Source of the DNA: Chromera velia
Taxonomy: Eukaryota; Sar; Chromeraceae
DNA: 52,598 nucleotides
Reading direction: 5' to 3'
Assembly: GCA_018398765.1 (NCBI GenBank)
Contig: JAHBMJ010004152.1
Coordinates: 10,001-62,598 of the forward strand
Shown: one piece after another, positions 1 through 11,145 of the stretch
Layout of the letters: each line of letters opens with the position of its first letter
How positions within the stretch are numbered: position 1 is the stretch's first letter
Made by a program: the position numbers and the translations under genes
The notes under the pieces: generated by a model
The model's database searches: none
Seen by the model: the letters and a program-made list of their open reading frames with translations, nothing else
What the model was told of the DNA's origin: nothing

Positions 1-133
1 GACGACGGGAGAGAGTACGGGATGGTACGCATGATTGCGAAGGAGGTTGGTGCGACTGCGCGTCTGGTGCACTCTTCCAAAATGGAGAAGAAGAAGGGGG
101 AGAAGAACATTGTCACCCAGCCAGGAGTACTAG
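1..133 (+). CDS. Probable internal exon of the gene continuing at 689 (5' end outside window)
   Basis: Frame 1 is open from the first base and encodes a basic, non-repetitive stretch beginning DDGREYGMVRMIAKEV and ending near IVTQPGVLG. A possible donor, TAG|GTCGGT, follows base 133 and leaves one base over. The next inferred exon at 689 starts with two bases before a clean frame, so the phases fit. The donor is weak and lies against a (TCAG)n run, so the exact end is uncertain. It could instead be the end of a different gene or a UTR. No domain is recognised. Confidence 0.35.
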
Positions 134-540
134 GTCGGTCAGTCAGTCAGTCAGTCAGTAAGTGGGAATCCCTGCATGCATGCATGCGTGAGAGGGAGGT
201 ACTTTGCATGCGGGTGTGTGTCGGAGCAAAACAAGAGGTCTATGAAAGGAAAGGAGAGTTCATTTCTTTCTATTGGGATCAATGAGTCTTCTCTTTTTTT
301 TTTTTTGTCGAGGGAGGTGCTTTGTCCTGTCCTGTCCTTGAACTGTGCAGAGTCCTTCCGCAGATTCTCCCCTTCCCCCTTACTCTTAGTCTAGTCAAAA
401 GGGAGGCGGAAGAGGGCGGCAGGGACTCGCAAGAATTGACGAAGCCTCCCGCTACCACCCACCGAACCAGACAGGCAGTGCCATGCTATGCATGCAGGAG
501 GAGAAATGGGGAAGGATCGAACAGAGTAACCAATTTATCT

Positions 541-541
541 C

Positions 542-579
<38 letters not shown>

Positions 580-580
580 G

Positions 581-625
<45 letters not shown>

Positions 626-687
626 TCTCTCTCTCTCTGTGTGTGTGTGTATGTGTGTGTGTGTGTGTATGTGTGTGTGTGTGTGCA
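541..687 (+). repeat. Compound microsatellite (CTGT)n-(CT)n-(GT)n ending in a splice acceptor
   Basis: Uninterrupted CTGT, CT and GT/TATG runs fill this stretch and end in GTGTGCAG just before the inferred exon at 689. The array forms the pyrimidine-rich 3' end of the upstream intron. The protein-like translations in this stretch (runs of SLSLSL, VCVCV) are artefacts of the repeat. Confidence 0.85.
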
Positions 688-688
688 G

Positions 689-2942
689 GAATGAATGTGC
701 ACGAACAGCTGCACAAACTGGAGAAGCGATTTGACCCCTCTTACAAACTCCCCGACGTAAGTAAGTGTCTGCATGATCATGGTGGCAGGTTGCGTGTGCC
801 TGAAGTCAGTGTGTTCGTTCCTCTTCCTTTTGTTCCTTCGTGTCTCCTTGTCCGTTTCTTTCAAGTGGGGCTGCTTTTTGTTTTGTCCGTTCCGTTGCAT
901 TCTTTCACTTCCGCTCCACTGTAGAAAGAAGGTTTTTCCGTCTCTCTTTCTGTCCCACTGCGGACACTTCCTGCAGGAGGGAGCTGGGTACTCTCTCCCC
1001 CTGTCCCATTTTCTGTGGGGGGGCGTGCTTCTGTTCCTTGGAAGTCCTCTCTGTATTCGATAGGATGAGCTTTTGGGGCGTCCCGCCTTCTTCCTTCCTA
1101 CTCGGGACTTTCATTTCACTATTATTATTTTGAATCCCTGATTCAGCGGGTATCCGTCGATTCATTCTGCGTTTGCTTTCTTTCCGTTTGATGGATGACA
1201 TACATGCACACTCGATCATTCATTCATGCAGGATATGTACGGATGGACTCTGACGGGCAGGGTTGTTGACGGGAAGCCTGAGGTGAGTCTGTCTGTCTTG
1301 TCTGTCTGTCTGTGTGCACGATTGTTTTTTGTGTGTTTTGACAAATTGTTGGTTGCATGATAGGTAGGCTTCTTTATCGGCTTTGTTTCTCTTTCCCCAC
1401 AGTCTTGCCTGCCATCTTTCACTTGATTAGCGCTCCTCTGTTCTTCTTTTCTCCTCCATAAGAATTTGTCGGCAGTGGGTCGGCCTGCATCGTGTCTTTC
1501 TCTCTCGATTTTCAAATGTTGACAGACAAGCGAGAGAAGGAAAGCCTCCATGCACCCCCTGTTTGTGTGTGTGCTCCCCGTCCGTGTAAATCTCTCGTGC
1601 GTGAAAGTGTTTCAATTCCTTGGCGACTGTGCTTGAAGTCGATCCCCCCCCTGACTCGTATTCTTGTTTGCAGTTGGTCTGTCCCACTGACGGCAGCACC
1701 TTTGCGTTCCATCCTGAGGAGCTCTTGTTGAACGCCGTCTCGGTGATCAACTTGACCTACTACACAAACCCCCCATCTCTAGCGGCATCGAAACAGAACT
1801 CTTTCGATGACTACTGGAGTGACAGAGACTCCCACTCTAGAGGCCGTTTGGGCTCCTTCGAAAGGTCACCCCAACTCGGGCCCTTAGCGTCGGGTCACGA
1901 AAGACACGGACAGCAGCAGTTGACCTTCAATCCCGTCTCGGGGGGTCTGCAGCAGCTGCTTCCCAACGATCCCCGTTCACCCACACAGATGGCTCAGGCA
2001 GCTGCACGCCGGTTGCAGTTGCTGGAGAGGGAGAGGTCGGGTCGGTCTGAAGAGGATCTGCTCCTCGATCAGGCCATCGAGGCGGTGGGGGAGAGCTCAC
2101 CTACTCTCTTTATGCATGGAGCAGCAGCAGCCACGGAAAGTGCTGCAGCAGGCGCTCTTCCTCTTCCTTTCGGAGGAGGTGGGGGTTTTTTCGTTAATGG
2201 TGAGCCTGCGGGTGTGCGTCCGAGTCCTCACTTCGGAGGGGGTCCAGGTGAGGGTGTCCTCCTCTCACCCGATGGCTCCGCTTCCTCCCCCCTCGGGCGT
2301 CCGCGTCAGCGTTCCGGGTCCCTCGTTCAGAGCATGCCTGACATAGCAGAAGGGGACGAGAAGGCGGCAGAGGAGATCGAGAGAAAAGAAAGGGCAGAAG
2401 AGAAGAGAAGGAAATCGCAAGAGGAAGGTGGGGATGGCCCGGCTGCAGCTGCGGCCTCGTCATTATCAAAGCCCGCAGGTGGAGTGGGCTTAGATGACGA
2501 TGTGCCGTTTTTGATTGTTCCTGCGAAGAAGAGCGGGATTCTGACGGAGGACTTAGCACGAGCAGTGAAAAGAGAAACCGAGGCAGACTGGTTGCGTGAA
2601 AGGAACGCCAGAAATGAACGAGAGAATCAACGAAGGGGGTATGAGGGCTTTACCAACGGGAGTGGGGGAGGGGGGGGTCATTATTCTGGGACTTTGACCG
2701 TCCCTTTGGGGTCAACTGAGGCCGTTACCCCTTCGGCTTCCGTACCTGCACCCGCTCCTTCACCATGTGCCGGAGGAGGGGGGGGAGCAGTTCCGGTGGG
2801 TTTCGGCGGGGGGGGAGGGGGACTGCAGCCGGGTGTGAATATGGCTGTTGGGAAAGATGTGCATGACTCGAACGTTGTACACCGAATCGACTTTTCGAAA
2901 CTGAGTCACCATGAGCCCCAGTCACCTCTCACCCCCGCGTGA
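689..2942 (+). CDS. Spliced gene of unknown function with a long low-complexity C-terminus
   Basis: Three exons can be joined in phase: 689-756 (donor GTAAGT), 1232-1282 (acceptor ATGCAG, donor GTGAGT) and 1674-2942 (acceptor TTTGCAG, stop TGA). The first holds MNVHEQLHKLEKRFDPSYK and the second a 17-residue piece, DMYGWTLTGRVVDGKPE. The third starts LVCPTDGSTFAFHPEELLLN and then becomes low complexity: Gln/Ala-rich, then an acidic-basic segment around 2360-2420, then several Gly runs, ending HHEPQSPLTPA. The ordered part seems confined to roughly the first 90 residues. A late segment with QRRGYEGF and long Gly stretches suggests a disordered scaffold. No signal peptide or membrane segment is visible. 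I do not recognise the family. Exon 1-133 may belong upstream. Translation start is unknown. Confidence 0.6.
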
Positions 2943-4494
2943 CCGTGACTTGACTTTGTTTTTCTGTTTCTCTTTCGTACATGTGTCATGAATCAGTGGA
3001 CTTTTGTGACAATCAAGTGGGTCGCTTTCTTATTCGTGAGACCGGCCATCCCGCACGGGAGTGCGCGGTGGCGTCTGACTTATGAACGAGAGGAATCGTG
3101 TATGAAAGCTGCATGAAAGGCGGGGTGAGGTTGTTCGTGTCGCTTGTTACGAGCTCTCTTCCCTGTCTGTGAAAAAACAATGACAGACTTTGTTTTGATG
3201 CGTCCTTTGTCAGTAGAAAAGAAGAGTGGCGAGGGCCTACTTAGACTCTATCATAGACGAGCGCAAAAAAACTGGGGTTAAAACAAACAGACATCCGGTG
3301 CAAAGCATTTTTTCAAAATTTTATTGAAAACGATCGCGAAATATATAAAATGCTAGATAAAGCGATCAAAAACAGTCACAGTCTCATACACACGCATGCT
3401 AGGCATTGCTAGCACGCATGCATCGATGCAGGCAGCTAGGCAGGCAGAGTTTGACGTTAACTAGGCGCCGCACATAGAAAAAAAAAAAAGAAAAAAAAAG
3501 TTGGGAAGGCCTAATTTTTTTTTTTCTTTTTTTTTTTTTGTATTATATGATTGAAAGGTTTGGTTTACACTCAGAGGCGTCAGAGCTACTATCGATATGC
3601 ATATGCCCGAGCAGGGCTTCAAATCAATCAGCTGATTTCAACATATTGCACTTCACCATTGGTCGCGGTCTGTCGACTGTAAGGGTATGGATTACACCAC
3701 AGGGGGCATACCCAGGTTCTGATGAGGCGTTAGCACTATGTACCACTACAGCCCACTTCTGGTAGGAGGCAGTCTTCCTTCGGTAGCGACTGCGGTGCGT
3801 TCGTGTGGTTGGTCCAAGTCGTTTCCTGTACTATCCTGGGTGATACCTCCGGTGAAGTGCAAGTATGTCATCCTTGGCTGAAGATCGTCGGCGCCCTATA
3901 GAGGGTATGAGGTGCCCTTGGGGTCCGTGCAGGGCAGGGGCCAAGGAACACCTCAGGGACCTGGAGCTTATAGGTGGCCGTGTAGTAAAGGATTGCGGTT
4001 AAGGGGGTGCAGGAGGGGGGGGGAGTACATGTGACATTGCAGGGGACTATTGTAAGTACCATGGAGTGGCGGATAAGGTGTGGAGTGATGGTATGTCCTC
4101 CTTTAGGGTGACAACATATCATTGCTCTAGGGAGGGGCCAGAACGGCATGGAGGTCAAACTACTGCGTGTGTCTGGTGGGGGTGTTTTCTATCCAGAGGT
4201 GTCAGCCACCGACACAGCTGTTGTCTGGCTAGTCTTCGGTTTTCAAAAGGTGTCGTTCTATTGTTCTATTTCTTTTACCTCCGTGTATCACCGTCTTAGG
4301 GGACGTAGTGTAGAGGCGTGGGGTAGAGTTACACTGGAGTAGTGTGTAAGGGTGGGTTCAGGTTTAGTTTGGGTAAAGAGGTCTTGTGGAGGGTTCAAGA
4401 TGAAGTCTAGTGTCATATGATGAATGGAGATGTATCGGCCGTATTAAGTCTAAGGCTAGGTCCAAGGCTAGGTCCAAGGACTGTCAGATAGGGC
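2943..4494. other. 3' flank and intergenic DNA, no gene seen
   Basis: The stretch after the stop at 2942 is the likely 3' UTR, followed by AT-rich sequence. Short ORFs at 3538-3765 and 3868-4158 have no recognisable motif, codon pattern or splice context. An A-rich/T-rich inverted pair lies at 3478-3540. The region 4300-4490 contains short direct repeats of CTAAGGCTAGGTCCAAGG type. Confidence 0.5.
3478..3540. repeat. Poly-A/poly-T inverted repeat
   Basis: An A-run broken by single Gs (3478-3500) is followed by about 14 bases and then a T-run broken by a single C (3514-3539). The two arms can pair into a long A:T stem. It lies about 540 bp after the stop of the first gene, so it could mark a transcript end or two retroposed tails. 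No function is demonstrated. Confidence 0.55.
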
Positions 4495-4684
4495 GCGCTG
4501 CACGCACTCCTAAATTTTTGGTAGAGTCTCTTTGAAAAGTGAATTTTATGGTTTTTAAAGGGGGTTTTAGCGTAGTTTTAGGGGGGTTTTCGCCCCTTAG
4601 AAGAAGACTTTTTGCCTATACATGAATTTTTGGTAGCTCATGACCAAAACGTGAACCAATGGTTCATGAGTGCGTGCAGCATGA
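4495..4684 (+). mobile_element. MITE copy A (about 190 bp, terminal inverted repeats)
   Basis: The ends are inverted repeats: GCTGCACGCACTC on the left and GAGTGCGTGCAGC on the right. The flanks share GATAGGGC (4487-4494 and 4685-4692), an 8-bp or possibly 9-bp target duplication. The internal sequence, with GGGTTTTCGCCCC and GACTTTTTGCCTATA, recurs at 37883-38068 and, reversed, at 39877-40066. It has no coding capacity. An 8-bp duplication suggests mobilisation by a hAT-type transposase (inference). Confidence 0.85.
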
Positions 4685-4959
4685 GATAGGGCTAAAAGAA
4701 AAAGGAGGTTTTAACTAGTGTGGATCGATCTGAGTAAAGAGCAAGCAGAAGCAATTATATATTCTGCCATTCAGGGTTGATCCAGCTATAGCCCCCGCAC
4801 GGGCACATGCATGAGCGAGGTGCCTGGCCAGGGTATGCCGGAACCATGCACTGTGTGGGACGATGTACGACGCACCACCTTTCTTTTCTTTTTCTTTTTT
4901 TCTTTTTTTTTTACAAGACAATCGGAGATGGGGCCGACGTGACAGAAGGAAAGGAGAGA

Positions 4960-5093
4960 GAAGTGAAAAATGGGAGTAAAAACTCAATGGACATTGGCTT
5001 TGTCAAGGGGTCAGCCACGTTCAAACTTGGAATGGGAAGGGACGAACGAAAGGCGGATGAAAGCTTTATCTAGCGCATCACGGAGGGAAAGGG
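4960..5093 (-). pseudogene. C-terminal tail of an older Ty1/copia pol, split off by the gypsy insertion
   Basis: On the minus strand, codons at about 4995-5025 read IPSLNVADPLTKPMS. This is the diagnostic end of Ty1/copia RNase H (family pattern VPT..QLADILTKPL). A second frame just upstream reads AFIRLSFVPS, so one frameshift separates them. The rest of this RNase H domain lies on the far side of the gypsy element, at 12755-13128. The gypsy element therefore landed within this domain. Left of 4960 the sequence becomes a CTTTTT-rich run and no further pol is visible. Confidence 0.7.
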
Positions 5094-5365
5094 TGAAACA
5101 AAACCATAGCTAGCACAAGGTTCAGATAACAGATTAGAAGGTTTATTCCTAGAAGCGTTCCCTAGAAGTCCTACTTCAAAGTCCGGTTCTCCTAATAGCT
5201 AATCTGGATATCATGAACACAAGCTGTCCTGAAGCTATATCGATTGGAATGGCTAGTACGGGCGCACGCGCTTCCGCTCGGTTCCACAAGGCAGGCTCAT
5301 GCATTCTTTTAACACTACCAACCAGCCCACGCCAACGCTTAGAGGCGGCGCGGCTACGAGCATTC
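5094..5365 (-). repeat. 3' LTR of the gypsy element
   Basis: Its partner is 12483-12754, the same length of 272 bp. On the minus strand it starts GAATGCTCGTAGCCGCGCC and ends GTTTTGTTTCA. The base next to its start gives TGAATGC here but CGAATGC in the partner, so the canonical TG...CA ends are preserved only in this copy. Differences between the copies are mainly A/G and C/T changes. Confidence 0.88.
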
Positions 5366-6419
5366 ATGTCACACATGCCCGTCCTCCAAAGGCGTGTGTC
5401 CACACACGATCTCAGATTTCGTACTCAATTTCAATCGCTTCATTAAAATTTTTTCCTTGATGCTCTTTCCTTTCTCCCTCGTATCACATTTGAATCACAC
5501 AAGAAGTCGGTATGCAACGACCGACACGGGTTGTCAGATACTGCCACAAGCGTATGCATGGAGTGCCAACCATTCATCTTAAACATCGCTGCCTTAAGCA
5601 AATGAAAACAGGGTCGATGACGGCACGTGTAAGCGATCAGTTACCACAAGAAGCTTCATGAATGTGTCACTGCATATGAGCTTATGTAGAGATCCCCCCA
5701 CAGCTAGTCATACACTTTCACTCATCATCCATCTACTCACTCTGCAAACTATGAATAATGACACCACAGGCACTCAAGAGGCGGTGTCTATGCAGTGGAG
5801 CTCTCCTCCTGCAAAATGGTTCTGGTTCGGTATACATCAGGGGGAAAACACCAGAAACATTTTCGCGGTCGGAAAAGACAAAGAGATGCTGCGAATGCAC
5901 ATGCCAACTCGTTTCAGAGAGGAGGTACGCAAGAATATACAAAGAGAGATCAAATGTGCATGAGAAGATAAGAATCAAGACATAGAGAAAAGAATCTGCA
6001 TCGAGATACATTAAAAAAAGAATAAAAAAAAATAGAAAAACATGAGAAAAAGTGTCTTCAAGTCATTCTATTCAGCGTCAGTGTGTCAGTGCGTCAATCA
6101 GTATGTCAGTGCGTCAATCAGTGTACACCTCTCCCTCTTCACGGAAGAAGTGCGTTAGCAACTTCTCAAGCTGTTGTCTGTATTTCCTTTTCCTTCTTTC
6201 TCTTTCCACCTTTCCCTTGTTTTCATTCCTTCTTGTTCCACTTTTCGTTCGCTAAGCCTTTCATTTCTTCTTCTTCTTCCCTTCATTCTCTTTCTTTCAT
6301 TCATTTAATCATTCTTTTATTCACTCTTTCCTTCTTTTCTTTCTTTTCTTCTTTTTTTCTTTCTTTCTTTCTTTCTTTGTTTCTTTCTTTCTTTTTCTAA
6401 GCAGCAAGGCGCAAGAAAG
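5366..6419 (-). other. Gypsy 3' untranslated region with pyrimidine microsatellite
   Basis: This lies between the integrase C-terminus and the 3' LTR. Short ORFs have no retroelement motif. At 6180-6400 the + strand is an almost pure TTTC/CTTT run, which on the element's own strand is a long purine tract (GAAAG)n. The canonical polypurine tract next to the LTR is not obvious. No gene is seen. Confidence 0.5.
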
Positions 6420-7860
6420 TCAAGAAAAAGGGTGAGGAAGGATGGATTGACGAGAGCAAAGCAGATGACAAGAGTAACTGTTACACAAAGAGAAAGAGAC
6501 AAACATGAATGTTCCTATGACACCCTTGTTTCTTTCCCGATCTCTTTCTTTGTCATCGAAGTCTGCGGAGCTCCCTGAAGGCCTTGATTGCGTCCTTTGC
6601 ATTCTTGAGGTTCTCAGGCGGCTTTTAAGTTGCTTTCGTCTCCGAATATCCCTTCCAAACCATACGATACTCCAGCGTCCGGGTGGAAGGTCTTCGGGGG
6701 AGATAGGGTACGCCTTCATGTAAGAGACGTGGACAACTGGATACTTTCTGACTCCAGCGGGGAACATGAGTTCATAACTTACCTCCCCCACCTTCTTGTC
6801 AATCTCGAACGGCCCATACCAAATGTGACTCAGCTTGGCTTTCCGTTCGGAAGGAATTAAGACGTTCACTCTCGAAAAATTTCCGGTGCACTAGCGCCCA
6901 GTCTCCTGGGATGAAAGTCGCTTCCCTTCTCTTCTGGTCGGCCTTCTTCTTTGCCTCTTCATTCACTCTCTCAAGTCGCTCCTTCACCTCTTTAAAGAGG
7001 GCCTGACGGCGCAGATAAAAGTCTTTTGCTGCCATCGCTGTGCGTCCTGCAACCAGTAGAGATGGGAAAGTCCTTGCCTCAAAGCCGTAAAGAACTGCAT
7101 GCAGTGTTGCCTTCAAACCTAAGTGCGTACTTGAGAAGCATGCAAACTCAAGCGATGGCAGAAGCTTGGGCCATTCGGATTGATGATCTCCATAAAAACA
7201 TCACAATATTGTCTTCAGCGTTCAGTTGTAAATCTCGCTCTGCCTATCCGTCTAAAGATACCCGGATGATAACATTATCAAGTGGGTCCCTACCAGTTTG
7301 TGCAGTCCTCTCCAGAACTCTGCCATCTACCTTAGGTCTCGATCTAACACAATCTCCAACGGGAGACCGTGGGAGCAGACAATATGATCATAAAAGAGGC
7401 GCGCTGCTCCTTCTGCAGTGATCGTCGTCGCACACAGATTCCGAATCCAGTGCGGTCTTTTAGATAAACGATCAACCACAGTCAAAGCTGAGTCCATCCA
7501 CTCACCTTAAAAGTGTACATGTGGGACTTCGAGGGCACAGACAAAATCCATCGAGACCGAATCGTAAGGCCAAGCAGGAATAGGCAGGGGTTGCAAAAGT
7601 CCGAAGGGCTTCTGATTCGCCTCCTTGTTCTGGAGGCATACGTCGCAGCGAGGAACATAGGTGGCGACTGAAGAGAACATGTTTGGCCAGTAGAAGTCTT
7701 CAATCAGTCGCAGGTAGGTTTTCTCAATCACCAAATGTCCCACGCCTGGGACGTCGTGACACTGAGTCTCAAAGATCAGATTTCTCTGCAATTTCTTTGT
7801 AGGGATGGCCAACCTGTTCTTGTAGTAGAAAAGTCCATCTCTTATCTCCATATGTGACAG
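6420..7860 (-). pseudogene. Gypsy integrase, broken by stop codons
   Basis: Integrase inserts the cDNA into chromosomes. Read downstream on the minus strand: the N-terminal HHCC zinc-binding region (DGLFYYKNRLAIP, then GHLVIEKTYLRL and CDVCLQNKE) and the catalytic core with MDSALTVVDRLSKRPHW (first Asp) and LPLEIVLDRDLR (second Asp). The tail of the core is at 7140-7260, where the family has YHPQTDGQTERxNRxLE. Finally a C-terminal segment reads SYELMFPAGVRKYPVVHVSY and KAYPI, as in Ty3/gypsy integrases without a chromodomain. Stops at 7507 (TAA), 7327 (TAG), 7252 (TAG), 7222 (TGA) and 7201 (TGA) interrupt it. The stop at 7252 replaces the Gln of PQTDGQ, and those at 7222 and 7201 fall where Arg is usual. 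Confidence 0.85.
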
Positions 7861-7935
7861 TCAAAAGCGTAAAAAAGGCAACGGCTCCTCTCGCTTCTGT
7901 CCCTCAGTACGCGGAGACAGAAAGAACAGGGTATC

Positions 7936-9669
7936 TCAAAAGAATTTGTCTTCTGGATGGCCATCTCTGACTTTCTGGAGAAACTCTTCATCTGGAAAGA
8001 GGCTGCTGCTCGTCTGTAAACAAATTTCACAACCCATCGCTGTGTGTGCTTTCTCTGAAGAGAGACGCCGAGACAAGGCGTTGGCAAGTATGTTCTTCAC
8101 ACCTGGGAGGTGGTCCTGGTACTTCAGTTTCACCCCCAGCTCCTGCAAGAAAGACATCCATCTTCTTACACGTCCTTGAGCCTCTGCGTAAGATATTGTT
8201 AAGTCGAGTGTCTTGAGGCTCTCATGGTCCGTCCACACTGTCGTCGTCTCACTGACGTACGGGCGCCAGTGTTTGAGGAGAAAGATAACTACAAGCAACT
8301 CCTTCTCTCTAATGGGATAGTTCCTCTCCTCCTTCGTCAGCGTTCTCGATGCGAAGGCCACCGGACGGAACCAACCAACACACGGGTCCTGCTGCATCAA
8401 TGCATCTCCGAGTGCATTCCTCTGCTCAGAGCAGTCCCCAAAGATCTCAAATGGGCGTTCAGGATTGGGGATATACAGAAAGGTGATGTTGATAATCGCC
8501 TCCTTCAGTGAGCAGAAGGCTGTCTTCATCTCCTCCGTCCACTTGAACTTTATTCCCTTCTTCAACGCCTTTGTTAGGGGCTCCACGATCGACGCAAAAC
8601 CTCTCACAAACTTCCGAACCCAATTGGCTGCCTCAAGAAAGATTCGCAGCTCGTGTAGGTCCTTTGGATCCGGCCAGTCTCGGATCAGCTCGAGTTTCAG
8701 GCGTTTGGGCATGATGCCCTTCGCGTCGATGACAAACCCCAGAAAGTGGGTGCTGTTGGTGAAGAACTCGCACTTCTTGATCTTAATGTAGAGATTATTC
8801 ACTCTCAAGAGATCCAGTACCCACTTGACGTCCTTCATATGCTGTGCCAGTGTCCGGCTGTACACAAGGATGTCGTCGATGAAGACGATGACATACCGGC
8901 CTAGTGCAGGTCGCATCGCAAACGTAATTAGTTGTATGCTTGCGGGCGGTGCATTTAAGACCCCAAATGGTATCACCAGCCACTCAAACGTTCCCCACCT
9001 GGTGACAAAAGTCGTCTTGTAGCTGTCTCCCATTGCAATGTGGAGCTAATGGAAAAACTGACGCAAATCCAGCTTCGTGAACCATCTCTTTCCAAAGAGG
9101 GTCTCCATCAGCTCCTCTGCAAGTGGGAGTGGGAATGTGTCCTTCACCATCACCTTGTTAAGAGGCCTATAGTCGATCACCATGTGGAAGGTGCCATCCT
9201 TCTTCTTCACAAAGAATGCTGGCGCACCAAAGGGGGATGTTAAAGGATGAATGAACCCCCTGTTCACATAGCCTTTCAACTGCTTCTTCATCTCTTCCAA
9301 CTCTGTATAGGAGAGGCGATACGGAGGCTTTGCAGGAGGCCGAGCCCCTGGCTCCAGTTCGATCTTGAAGTCCAGGTCTCCCCTCCTGGTTGGAAGCTTC
9401 GGAATCTCATCCAGAAACAACTCCTTGTTCTCCTCCAAGATCTCCCTTGCTACAGGGTGCAGGGAGGGAGATGCTATCACTTTCTCGTATTCACAAAAGG
9501 GGGACTTCTTTTCCTGTACCCCCTGCTTAGTTTTTGGGTCAACTTTGACCTCTCCCACCTCCTCTCTCCTTTCTCTCTCAACCTCCGTTTCTTCCTCCTC
9601 TCTCTCAATTCTTTCCAATCTGTAGAGAAAGAAAGGCGCTCCTTTTCTCACTTCTCTCGTGGCCTCTCT
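7936..9669 (-). pseudogene. Gypsy reverse transcriptase-RNase H, one internal stop
   Basis: This copies element RNA into DNA and removes the RNA strand. Reverse transcriptase motifs in order are KPPYRLSYTELEEMKKQL, GFIHPLTSPFGAPAFFVKKK, MVIDYRPLNK, LDLRQFFH, the catalytic VIVFIDDILVYS and FLGFVIDAKGI. RNase H follows with FGDCSEQRNALGDALMQ, YPIREKELLVVIFLLKHW, WTDHESL and LPGVKNILANALSR (the usual Asp of ADALSR is Asn). A single TAG at 9046-9048 interrupts the frame in the motif that reads YHQI in relatives, so it replaces the conserved Gln. The frame then stops with TGA at 7936 and is in phase with integrase. Upstream of about 9600 is an Arg/Glu-rich linker. Catalytic Asp residues are intact, so this protein was active relatively recently. 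Confidence 0.92.
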
Positions 9670-10294
9670 GGGTGGACTAAGACCCAGTGGCCAGTGCCGG
9701 GCCTCACCCAGAAAAAACAAGAACGCTATAATGGCCGATCGTGGGCAAGGCCCTCTGGCTAGAGGCCATGGATCGATCAGGCTTTCAGAAGCTAAGCATT
9801 TACCTCTTATACGGTCATAGTGCTCAACATTTATTTGGTTGAACTGCTTTTTGTGGGTGTCAAATCGGCAGATCTGTTTGCGGACATTCCTTCTTACCTT
9901 TCATGGGGGTTGGCCGCTGTGTGCTCCCTCCTTACATCAATATGCGGATTCGGCGTATTCCATTAGAAATAAAAGTTAGCTTGTTTATGCATTACACTGC
10001 GCATTGTCATATGCCTGCAGAGTTTGCAATCTGATTCACTTCCCGACATATCGACATACTATAACAGTTACTCTTTCACCTCACTCACGTCCAACAATTT
10101 CTAACATATACACCATAAACCCATTAAACCTTATCTTTAAAAGTTGTTCATACTTTCATGCAGGTAAGAAACAATAAATAGAATCATTCTAACTGCTTTA
10201 AAAACTTAGTTTTTTATATAAAATTTAGTGTGATATATAGAAAATTAAAAGTCACTTTCTAGTACAAAAGTTTCAATTGTCAGTACAGTCAGTT
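9670..10294. mobile_element. 625-bp end of a TIR DNA element inserted in gypsy pol
   Basis: This is the reverse complement, at high identity, of about 33047-33660, the left end of the 3421-bp TIR element. Its right end reads CAATTGTCAGTACAGTCAGTT, the terminal inverted repeat. Its left end, GGGTGGACTAAGACCC, is not an inverted repeat of that terminus, and no second TIR or 4-bp duplication is visible. It therefore looks like a truncated or one-ended copy. It separates the gypsy protease from reverse transcriptase. It has no coding capacity. Confidence 0.8.
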
Positions 10295-11145
10295 ATGAGT
10301 CCATCTATGCGAAAACTCTTCTTCTCAGGAGTGGTATCCCCTCGAAGGAGGATCCTCTTTCCTTCGAAGTCGAACCATAATTTCTTCATTTTTGGATGCA
10401 AAACAGGATTACGGTCTTCACACCACCGCATTCCAAGAAACAAATCATATTTCTTGAGATCGGTAAGAGTGAAGGTGACCTGATCCTCGTATTCGTCAAT
10501 CTTCAGTCGATACCCATCTGCAGGAACATACTCGGATACCTGGTAAGACGGGTCCCCTGTAAGTGCTCCCTCGCAATCAGTTGGCCTCCCAAACCTGTGG
10601 ACAGGAAGGCTATGCGAATGAGCAAAGGAAGCAGACATGTAATTCTCATCCGCTCTTGGGTCAAACAGGATCGTGACAGGGGTGTCATTCACCGTCCCGC
10701 GAAGGCGCATCAAAACGGGTCGACATCTGCCATCACCCGGACGTCGGGATAGACGCTGTTCGCGCCTGCCTACCGGTCTTTTCTGTGCTGCCCTGCTGTT
10801 CACTGTTCTTGTCTGCTGCAGAGAAACAGAGGAAAAAGAGGTTGGTGCAGCATATTCATTCTCGAAAGGAACGGAGGCAACTGGGTCAACTGACCGGGGA
10901 AGCTGAGTACCTGGCGGCCTTTGAGGGCTGTCACTTTCCCTCAGAGCCTCTCTCTGAAGAGGTACTGCAGTTGACCTCAAGTGGTTGGTCTCATACGCTT
11001 CCCTATTTCTGGACTCCAGCAAGCGTTGGGGGAATGAGTGCTTACGGTTGTAGTGGAGAACGTTGGGTCTTCTCCCATGGATGACCCATGCATCATCCTC
11101 TCTTTCCCCCGTTGCCCTCACCGTGTTTTCGAGCATCATCTCTCA
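10295..11145 (-). pseudogene. Gypsy N-terminal pol with degenerate aspartic protease
   Basis: A 280-codon frame holds a retropepsin-like domain. PVTILFDPRADENYMS aligns with the family pattern LxDSGAxxNFIS; the catalytic Asp is at 10660-10662. The DSG triad has become DPR, which should inactivate the enzyme. KKYDLFLGMRW matches the conserved 'DVILGMDWL' segment after the active site. The N-terminal part is Arg-rich linker. The frame is shifted by one relative to gag and overlaps it by roughly 50 bases around 11090-11145, as in elements that make pol by ribosomal frameshifting. The 3' end is cut by the transposon insertion at 10294. Confidence 0.75.

Noticed and set aside
535..900. Frames over the CTGT/GT arrays as proteins
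   Set aside because: Pure microsatellite translation; the array is an intron end.
3580..3660. tRNA-like GGGCTTCAAATCAA segment
   Set aside because: No acceptor or anticodon stem can be formed around it.
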